From assembly GCA_000469685.2 (NCBI GenBank), contig LS997564.1:31630843-31694842 (forward strand): a DNA stretch of 64,000 nucleotides. Direction: 5' to 3'. Below the pieces are notes generated by a model. That model was not told where the DNA came from. It did not search any database and saw only the letters and a program-made list of their open reading frames with translations. A program made the position numbers and the translations under genes. The DNA comes from Haemonchus contortus. Lineage: Eukaryota > Nematoda > Chromadorea > Rhabditida > Trichostrongylidae. Shown here one piece after another: positions 57,101 through 64,000 of this stretch. Every line of letters begins with the position of its first letter. The stretch's first letter is position 1.

Positions 57101-59919
57101 TGACTTGATACTGAAACAGGCCATTTTCCTTGCCATATTCATGAGTTCGTCATTTTCAATCATGACAACCCGGAAACAGAAGAAAATTGGCAGTCTCAGA
57201 GGCGAGCGAAAGGGAAGATATCAGCAATTGTGGAATAATTAAGGGCACTCAGCTATTCTCTGGTCAGGCCAAACGGTCAAAATGATCAGTTGGTAGTGGA
57301 GCTTGCAATCGCGGGATCTTTTCATGGTAGGGTTGCTAACAAAGCAGCTCGACAACCCAACCGAAGAGGAGGGTCCACCATACTTGCAAGCTCCGCTGCC
57401 ATTTGGGAGAAGCGCTTGACGGGCTCACGTGCTTCATTGAGAGGCCGCCGTATTTCCTCCAACTCCCTTGAAAACTGAAACCGAATGATGAAGTGCCTAC
57501 CCAGTATCGATGGATCGTCATAGAATTCTGGAATACACTCATCTGGTGTCCATTCGTACATTCGCGCCATGCTCGCTGGATATTCTCGTGGAACCCACTG
57601 GAAACTCGTAATTCTACGGAGTCCGTCTGTGCCATGTCATTGACCAACCTTGCTACGAACGTGCTTGCATAAGTTAATTTTCGATTCCACTCTTGCCTTA
57701 TAGACCATGTAGCCGATATCGGACAGCACTTCCGGAATGTGATGGGACAGATGCCGGAAATTTTGTCTGAAATTTCGATAAATTCATGAATAGTTAGTCT
57801 AATTCGAATTCGAAAACCTACACGAACCCCAACTGATCATCCCCTTTCGTAAGACGGTACTTCGTTTTGGATAAATCACGCCAACCACCCATCTGTTCTT
57901 TGAAGTCGCACACCCACGGGAATATGGGATGATTGTGGACTAAATATACAAATATGCCTTTTTATTACTAGTCATTTTCAAAAATCTCTCATTACTTTCT
58001 CCTCTGACACGACCAGCTGCCTTGTTCAGTTCCAAGAGATAATCATAATTTGACATCGATCCGCTGACCCATTGCGAGGTGGTTTTGCTGAAAATCACTT
58101 TTGACTGGAAAAATAAACGAATTTTATAGGAGATGGTGCCTAGGGAAGGAAGACAGTTCCACCCCCCTCCCCCCCCCCCCCCCCCCCACCTCATAAACCG
58201 ACAATTTCCCAAAAACTAGAGTATCTAGCACTATCATAGTGAATGAATACGATAATCACCGCGAACACACTTCAGCGTGCATACCTGCGACAGTGAGAAT
58301 TTGGGTACAAAGGGCCACGCCCCAGAAACGCAGTTAAGGGTGCGAATATGCCATAACCCAATAAGTAACTACTACTTAATGGGAAGCTTAGCTGTTTAAC
58401 AAGTTCCCCAGATCTTTTTTCTCTCTATTCACCTATTAGTTAACTATAGTTCAACAACGGTGAGTTATGTGAGTTATCTTATAACATCCCTAGGGTCTCA
58501 ATAACATTGGAATGGGAGCAATGATCAATGCAGAGGTCTACAAAGGAAAACGCTATCGAGCTAGGCGCTTCTATCGGCTTTGAGTGGCAAAAAAGACAAA
58601 ACCGGTTTTAAAAAAGGGTGACAAGGGTGACAAGGTCTACTGAACAAACCTATGATAGGCAAAATCTTCATAAGGACACTCGTCAACGTTTGTGACAAAA
58701 GGATCACACAGCAGCCAGAAGACGTTATCACAAAAGAACTGTGGTTCGGTGACGTAACATTTCAGCAAATTTAACTGGTAGTAGACGTCAGCCAACGAAG
58801 CCGCAACAAAGTTGTGGACCTGAATAAAGAAGGGGGTATCGAGCATAATTCGCTACTAAAAACCCAAATGGGCATGTACCTGCGAATACTGCTCAATATT
58901 ACTGTAGGAATGACGGAGTACAGTGTTCAGATCAACCCAATCGGCTCCTAACTCACTAGTTATTACCACAGGCGTCTCATCTTTGACAATAATAGCAACA
59001 ATCGGAATGATATGAGGGATAATCCGAAAAGGGCGATATTCGGACTCGATCAGCCCCTGAAAATGTTTCTAAAGGTTTTTCAAACGACATCTTTCCTCTA
59101 TTAGAATAAAAAGTCGGAAACCGTAAAATATTGTGGGAAGAAGTAAGACCCTGGTTTCGGTATAGTCTGGGAAAAAACTGTCGAAAAAGTCTCATCCGTT
59201 GAATAAGAGCTCAAGATGTTTCCCCTGAAGAATCGAGCAAGTAAACAGATTCTCCAAAAAATATGTCCATTTGCGAAACCATGTGGGAAAGGGTAACCCA
59301 GCCTATGTATTCAAAGTTCCGTCGAAACGGTCGTCGTTTTCTGTCTAAAGATATACCTCTCTGCTGATCCTCCCGTAACTCGTGCCAAATCTGTGAGCAA
59401 CATCCTTCCAACAGACAGCAGTATCTTGTTCAACGAGTTCGATTTCTCTGCAAAATCGAGCTTTTCTTCGTTTCATGCTTATAACATCGTGAATTTTTGG
59501 CGTGGCGCATCCTCTTTGTGTTACGCCACACACTTAAACCTAAGTAGTAGAAGTTGCGGAAGCCTGGTGCATATCAACTTTATGGTTTTCAACCCTCCAT
59601 ATTAATTTAATGCTGATGGGAGACTTTGAAGTCCCGTGAGGTGGATCAATGTGTGCAGAACGCGGCTCAGAAGGAATGCCACGTCTTCACCTACTAAACC
59701 CGTGATGGTGACATAATCTATAAGGAAAAACTTAGATTGTTTTGTAAACCGTAACTGTTTGGTATCTGAAAATCGTCGATTCAGCCTTCGAAGGATAACG
59801 GGCGTTCCTAGTACGGTCTCTCTTTCTACATCGACGGCGGGCTCTTTGTCGATGAATCTGGTAGCGGCCGGAATCAGCAACTCCTTGAACGCCGTATCGT
59901 CCCACGCATCTGCTCTCAT
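48816..59919 (-). CDS. sorf-2: SORF-2 / WDR81 (BEACH-WD40 protein)
   Basis: WDR81 orthologue. In worms SORF-2 with SORF-1 (WDR91) and BEC-1 restrains class III PI3-kinase and so limits PI3P on endosomes during early-to-late conversion. I reconstruct 34 exons from ATG 59919 to TGA 48816, about 1,360 residues, with all phases compatible; the vertebrate protein is longer. The first exon follows CTATTAG with 12 bases before ATG, as for trans-splicing. Exon 1 (59919 to about 59750 or 59732) and exon 2 (59447-59357, [14 protein letters not shown]) match the WDR81 N-terminus. Exons 3-4 (59056-58880, 58819-58650) lie before the BEACH domain, which is followed by helical repeats and a C-terminal WD40 propeller. 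No frameshift or missing block was seen. Confidence 0.93.
49220..49237 (-). repeat. Poly-C/G tract (18) in a sorf-2 intron
   Basis: An uninterrupted run of 18 C on the plus strand, i.e. G18 on the sorf-2 sense strand, inside the intron between exons 49485-49379 and 49079-48816. Length is probably polymorphic and prone to assembly error. Confidence 0.9.
51587..55676 (-). other. sorf-2: sorf-2 central helical-repeat region
   Basis: Minus-strand exons: 55676-55583, 55359-55208, 55152-55047 ([20 protein letters not shown]), 54802-54743, 54702-54538, 54399-54295, 53830-53698, 53261-53191 ([12 protein letters not shown]), 53137-53039, 52971-52822 ([28 protein letters not shown]), 52588-52487, 52423-52265 and 51716-51587. 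The product is a run of amphipathic helices like the ARM/HEAT-like middle of WDR81; [15 protein letters not shown] and EAGLLAA align with the vertebrate protein as I recall it. The long acidic insertion of vertebrate WDR81 is absent, which explains the shorter length. The 55676 and 53830 exons use weaker donors (GTCAAA, GTGTTG) chosen for phase. Confidence 0.85.
55886..58819 (-). other. sorf-2: sorf-2 BEACH region
   Basis: Minus-strand exons: 58819-58650, 58087-57996 ([20 protein letters not shown]), 57939-57822 ([29 protein letters not shown]), 57766-57649 ([20 protein letters not shown]), 57597-57501 ([20 protein letters not shown] then [10 protein letters not shown]), 57110-56962 ([26 protein letters not shown]), 56797-56711, 56651-56555 ([12 protein letters not shown]), 56344-56268 and 56019-55886. 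[28 protein letters not shown] and KWIDLNFG are the hallmark BEACH motifs in WDR81 order. The intron 57648-57598 is only 51 bp. BEACH domains mediate membrane-trafficking interactions and are not catalytic. Confidence 0.95.
58162..58187 (-). repeat. Poly-C/G tract (19) in a sorf-2 intron
   Basis: C6-T-C19 on the plus strand, i.e. G19 on the sense strand of sorf-2, inside the intron between exons 58819-58650 and 58087-57996. Together with the run at 49220 it gives two long G tracts in the same pre-mRNA. Confidence 0.9.
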
Positions 59920-60526
59920 AAAGCTCGATCCCTAATAGTAAGTTCTGAAATTACAACCGATCAAGTAACGACAATTATACATATGCGTAGAATGAAGTGG
60001 CTGCGAGCATCTGCGATGTAATTCTTTGAAAAGAGGCATTTAAAGATATTTCAAGCCAAGTGAAGTGTTCTTTTTAAACAAAAATAGTCATTAGAATTGC
60101 AACGTGAACGCACTCGGAAAAGCATAATGTCTACGCTGGAGGATTTATCCAAGTAATTACAGTGATAGAATGAAACTAGCTCGCTCTTGGAAGAGAAGAA
60201 TGAAGTGAAATTTAAAAGAAAATGATTTTCGATTTCATCGTCGACTCCACGATAGCCACTAAAATTAATTACTAAAAGTTAAAACAAGAAGGCAAGCAAC
60301 TTGCACATTAGGTGGGCAGAAGGTGGTCTGCCTAGTGTCTGCCTCTTTCTGTTTAGAACCATTGAGGAAAATCAGGAACATCAATATGTTTCAGAGACAT
60401 CAGTTGTTTGAAATTAATTATCATAACTTATCACTAAATATCATTATTTATAAGCATTTATTACAATCACATATCATTATTGATCGATATTATCGTCTAG
60501 TGTTGATTGAACAATGATCTTAGTTA

Positions 60527-60715
60527 TTAGCTATTCCATTCATTGACCACAAAGTATTCTACATGCTTCATGTTCCAAACATCTCGATATGGTCCCAGCC
60601 ATTCTCTTGGAAATGAAGAAAGCAAAAAAATAGCGAAAAGCTTCTCCCTTTCAATGCGGACTAACGTGTTGCGTCTATCAAACGGATCAGTGGGCGAGGC
60701 TTCGCTATATAACAA
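60527..60715 (-). CDS. Coding-like frame, possible terminal exon
   Basis: On the minus strand an acceptor-like TGTTATATAG is followed by an open frame with good amino-acid balance (EASPTDPFDRRN, LVRIEREKLFAIFLLSSFP, EWLGPYRDVWNMKHVEYFVV) that ends NEWNS before TAA. I do not recognise the family. It starts 600 bp upstream of the sorf-2 ATG and is not needed for that gene. It could be a last exon of an unmapped minus-strand gene or a transposable-element relic. Confidence 0.3.
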   Translation of the reverse strand: MLYSEASPTDPFDRRNTLVRIEREKLFAIFLLSSFPREWLGPYRDVWNMKHVEYFVVNEWNS

Positions 60716-60723
60716 GCTGCTAA

Positions 60724-60885
60724 ACCAGTGACGGGTCCGAAGACGTTCTGCCCACAGCGATCTTTGACAACGCCCCCAACTTCTTACGCGTCTTCTGCCT
60801 TCACGAATTCCTGCTCAAAAAGTTGAAATACGAGAAGCAGGTGTTTACAGAGGGCCACGAGTCGCTAAAAACCATCTCTACTTGA
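60724..60885 (+). CDS. Coding-like frame, possible exon
   Basis: After CTAAACCAG (60728) the plus-strand frame reads DGSEDVLPTAIFDNAPNF then LRVFCLHEFLLKKLKYEKQ, followed by GTGTTT, a weak donor at 60841. The frame otherwise stays open to a TGA at 60883-60885. Codon choice is C-ending rich (GAC AAC GCC CCC AAC TTC), unlike the surrounding AT-rich sequence, and all minus-strand frames are closed over the same bases. No family recognised. Confidence 0.35.
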   Translation, partial: TSDGSEDVLPTAIFDNAPNFLRVFCLHEFLLKKLKYEKQVFTEGHESLKTIST

Positions 60886-61443
60886 AGAAAACTTTCAAAG
60901 ATTTTGATATTTTTAAATGATGAATTTAATCAGCATGGGTAAGAACATCAGTTATGTTGTCTCTGTTTCACCGGCCAGCAGCACTCTTACTGTACTTAGG
61001 TTGAACATACTGTTGAGGTATATATGTACTTGAATTCTCGGGTATGTACGTGTGGGGTAAATTCGTTATTATCTAAAGAAACACCTGGACAGATTGAAAC
61101 AGGTAAACGACGGGTGCCTAGGGTAGGCGGTGCTTGTGAAAAGTCACCGAAGTCAAAGAAATAGTCAACGTAGTCCAGAAACGGAAAAAACTAATGAAAG
61201 ATAAGTGGCAGGTTCACGAATGGGATGAGAAGATCCAACTTTAGTCAGACCATTTCCCAAATGGGAAGAATTATCTATAGCAATTCGCTCCACAGCTGGT
61301 TCGTGATTGAGAATAAAATTGACGAGGAGTAATAGCGTGTATGGGGTACTGAACAGAGATGACGCTCAAAACTCACCCCAGAGTACTACAGGTGAGTTCC
61401 AGAGCGGTTTAGAGATCGAGAAGATCGACTTGAAGCCGTTTTA

Positions 61444-61643
61444 ATGAGGAGCGAAGTACACTCGCGGAAGAAGAAATGTCCGACGAAGGCCGGAAAGAAT
61501 TGGAGCCAGCTAAAAAAGCTTTCGAGAGGGGAGGTGTTCACGGTTTGCAGGTTTTACTTTTGGGTGGGCGAAGTTTGCATAAGAAGGAAGTGGCTCCGTC
61601 TAGATTAACTAGAACGCGAAGAAAAAGTCGCAGTCTTTGGTGA
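61444..61643 (+). other. Two overlapping short open frames
   Basis: One frame runs 61444-61608 (MRSEVHSRKKKCPTKAGKNW..., 54 residues) and another 61476-61643 (MSDEGRKELEPAKKAFERGG..., 55 residues). Both begin with ATG and both are rich in basic residues. At most one is likely to be coding. TTTGCAG|GTTTTA at about 61546-61556 could be a splice donor for either. Evidence is weak. Confidence 0.2.
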
Positions 61644-61784
61644 AATCTGTCAGGAAACAGATTACAAAGTCAACGGTGTTCGTGTGAGAAGTGACTTTTT
61701 GAATGACGACTCAAGGACCTATCAAAAACGATCGAGAACGAGCCGGATCACCGTTGACATTGTGAGTCTGATTAATATCGATTG

Positions 61785-61855
61785 AAACTATCGACTTTTA
61801 CGGAGTAGCAAATAATGGGTCTTGAGGCTGAGTAAAGCCATAAAAGTCGAAAGTT
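61785..61855. repeat. Imperfect inverted repeat around a short loop
   Basis: AAACTATCGACTTTTACGG (61785-61803) is nearly the reverse complement of CCATAAAAGTCGAAAGTTT (61837-61855), with about 17 of 19 positions pairing across a 33 base loop. ATATCGAT motifs flank it on both sides, extending weak symmetry. Confidence 0.55.
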
Positions 61856-62000
61856 TGCAGAGCCACAAGATATCGATCGGAACTATGTAGGTTGGTTTGT
61901 TGTCGCAAACTGCGATAGCTAATGTATTCGTATGCACTAAATTTAAAGTTCACAACAAATAAAGTTATGGGTGTGTTCTGTTGTTCAAAAAGGGCTTAAA

Positions 62001-62099
62001 GTGGGTATATAACACCCCTTTGCAATGAAAATAGGGTATTTAATACCCATTTGGGATAAGAATAAAGTGGGACCTAACACCCATTTCGGACAGAATTAA
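62001..62099. repeat. Three-unit 33 bp tandem repeat with palindromic core
   Basis: Units start at 62001 (GTGGGTATATAACACCCC), 62034 (GGGTATTTAATACCCATTT) and 62067 (GTGGGACCTAACACCCATTT). Each is followed by an A-rich spacer (AATGAAAATA, AAGAATAAA, CAGAATTAA), giving an exact 33 bp period. Each core is itself close to palindromic (GGGTATTTAATACCC). Confidence 0.75.
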
Positions 62100-62799
62100 G
62101 TTAATGGTTGAAGGTTAAACAATCGATACAATGCTTTTGCAAGAAAGGGCTGCACCTTTCATGGGGAAGGAATCAATTCGAAAGACCAAAGAGAGAAATA
62201 TTTAATCGGCGGCGAAAAAACTGCTGAAGCAAAAGAAAGGGAACTAGTTAAAAATCTAGAAAGAAGAAATAATTTATGAAGTTCCCTTAAGCAAGTTGAA
62301 ATCCAGAAGCGGAGATTCAAGCAACTTCTGTGGATGACACGTCGAAAACAATTTTTCTCATTCGCAAAAACTCGGGAGGCTCGGCTGTCAATGTGTGGTC
62401 GCAAATGATACTTCGTTGACCACCCACATCGTTTACTAACGAGCAGCTGCACTTCCTCTGAAAACCTTTGGTTTCTCCAAAGACCAAGCAGATTGCAAAG
62501 CTTTACAGCAACACGCTATGATTAAAAGAACACCTTCACTACTTAGAATTCGTCGGCACCAAGTAATGAATTACTTCCTAGGTGGTGTAGAAGCTCATTC
62601 CGAACTCCGATATCTCCAAAAACCAAGCTAATTGGTATCAAGGACATGAGTCAAGGTGAAAATCTAACCAAAACTTCCAAAAAAAAGCGTTTCAGTGGGG
62701 AACCCACAGATTTTATGTACTGATGTACATCTTTTTCTATTTTTTCTTGGGAAGACTACAATACGCGATTTGGAACGCAATGTAACCAACAATTCAGTT

Positions 62800-63112
62800 T
62801 GCACCATAGCAACCGCAGCTCACACTGTTCAAATAGCATGCGATCGGTTCCGAAGCAACAGAATACACAAAAAAGTGCGAAAATCGCAATAGGAGAATAG
62901 AGGAAACTTTAAAGGAGAACAGGTGGGAAAGTGTAAACGTGTTCAGTATGGTGTGAACCATTAACGCTGATATAGCAACTGATTCGATCGGTTCCCAAGC
63001 AGAAGAATACACCAGAATATGCGAAATTAGCGGCGAGGGGGGGGGGGATTTGAGGGAGAACGCTCAGTATAGTATAGATCTGTTCACTGTAGCATAAACC
63101 GTTACCTCCAGT
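62800..63112. repeat. Diverged tandem duplication, period about 146 bp
   Basis: GATCGGTTCCGAAGCAACAG then AATACAC at about 62841 recurs as GATCGGTTCCCAAGCAGAAG then AATACAC at about 62987. The matching continues through GTGCGAAA/ATGCGAAA, GGAGAAC, TCAGTATGGTG/TCAGTATAGTA and a GTGAACCATTAACGC / CATAAACCGTTACCTCC end. The second copy contains a G11 run (63037-63047). Confidence 0.75.
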
Positions 63113-64000
63113 CACAATTTGCCCTAACTAAACAGTAAAGTATAAACACAGGGTCCGCCCGTTCCTAGACAGTGACGAAGAACGTCGTCAGCACAGAGCT
63201 TCCGCTTCAGTGGTAGTTAGTAATCTATGCATTGGCAATAGCATAGTGCAGGTCGTAGAATGTCCAGATACATCAAAAAGCCCGCCTCGGACAGAGTGGA
63301 ACGAGGTTCCTAGAAGGATCTGTTACCTTCGGAGAGGCTTTAGAATTCTCTTATCAATTCTGTGAACATGCACGCTATTCTGTAAACTCTGTCAACCTCG
63401 TCGGTACAAATTCTAGGTTGTACGCAAGAATGTGTAGAAGCAACGAGCAATGTTGTTTGGGAAGCTAAAAGGGCTCAAAAACGAGGATCGTGAAGAAAGC
63501 TGTATTTTATTGGACCAGTTTTGATTGGTAGGGCCATGAAATGTTTGTGAAAAAGCACAGAGTCCTTCGGTCACAGAGCGTCATTTGAACGACCGCAAGG
63601 AAATCAAAAACCACTGAGACCAACATTAGAGACGAATTGGTCATGCGTAGGGGGAGAAGCTGTCCGACGCAGAAAAAAGGACCACCGCAGTTGCATAAGA
63701 GTATCGAGGGGGAGAAGTGTTTGAGAACGAGTGCGGACTTTCTTGCGAAACCAGCTTACTATAGTATTACAGCCTGAGGTTCTTCGCAGTAATCATTCTT
63801 GCTCTTGCAGTTACTTCTACATTCTATTCGCGTGGGTCCAGTACAGGCCAAGTACTATCAAGTAGCAAGATAGGAGTGGAAGCCAAAGGATGTGAAACAA
63901 AAACAGCAGTGTTTTGGATGCCACGAGCGCTTACACAGTCTGCAAGGCTGCAGAATCGACGGACGGTATTGCCTTCAGATTTTTCGTCGCCACCGTGTTG

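Larger units (their letters stand above)
59932..64000. other. Region upstream of sorf-2, no resolved gene
   Basis: No complete gene could be built. The region contains a minus-strand and a plus-strand coding-like frame next to each other (60527-60715 and 60724-60885), two overlapping plus-strand frames (61444-61643), a short inverted repeat, a three-unit 33 bp repeat, a 146 bp tandem duplication and a G11 run. The segment 59932-60526 is AT-rich and is the likely sorf-2 promoter side. From 63120 to the end I see only short frames without domain signal. Confidence 0.5.

Noticed and set aside
1..64000. CRISPR arrays, bacterial operons, rRNA genes, integrated viral genes
   Set aside because: No spaced direct-repeat array of CRISPR type, no rRNA-like sequence and no viral or long retroelement protein domains were seen; the window is eukaryotic throughout.

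Overview
The window is nuclear DNA of a nematode. Genes are split into many short exons with TTTCAG-like acceptors, three start codons sit just behind a good 3' splice site as expected for spliced-leader trans-splicing, and the recognisable products are orthologues of Caenorhabditis MIG-10, MRT-2 and SORF-2. Multi-kilobase introns and dispersed repeats suit a parasitic clade V (strongylid) worm better than Caenorhabditis; that placement is an inference.

Layout: 1-2816, no recognisable gene, with two copies of a tRNA-derived SINE. 2817-26647 (+), mig-10, an MRL adaptor whose 16 exons join in one frame to 721 residues; its PH-domain intron carries a 1.6 kb nested tandem array. 27711-28595 (+), exons of an unidentified gene. 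28965-33033 (+), mrt-2 (RAD1), nine exons, 267 residues. 33034-38005, no gene seen. About 38006-44881 (+), an unidentified coiled-coil protein whose C-terminal nine exons are secure. 45124-46398 (-), an unidentified small protein convergent with it. 48816-59919 (-), sorf-2 (WDR81), reconstructed as 34 exons with BEACH, helical-repeat and WD40 parts. 59932-64000, no gene resolved, but isolated coding-like frames and short repeats.

The three named genes act in different processes: actin-based cell guidance (mig-10), DNA-damage and telomere checkpoint (mrt-2), and control of endosomal PI3P (sorf-2). Nothing suggests a joint pathway, so the neighbourhood is best read as ordinary linkage.

Gene models were built by hand from splice motifs, reading-frame phase and remembered family sequence. 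Exon edges are exact where phase and homology agree, and tentative where stated. Most interesting for follow-up: the tandem array whose unit length varies in 21 bp steps, the tRNA-derived SINE family, and the unidentified genes.
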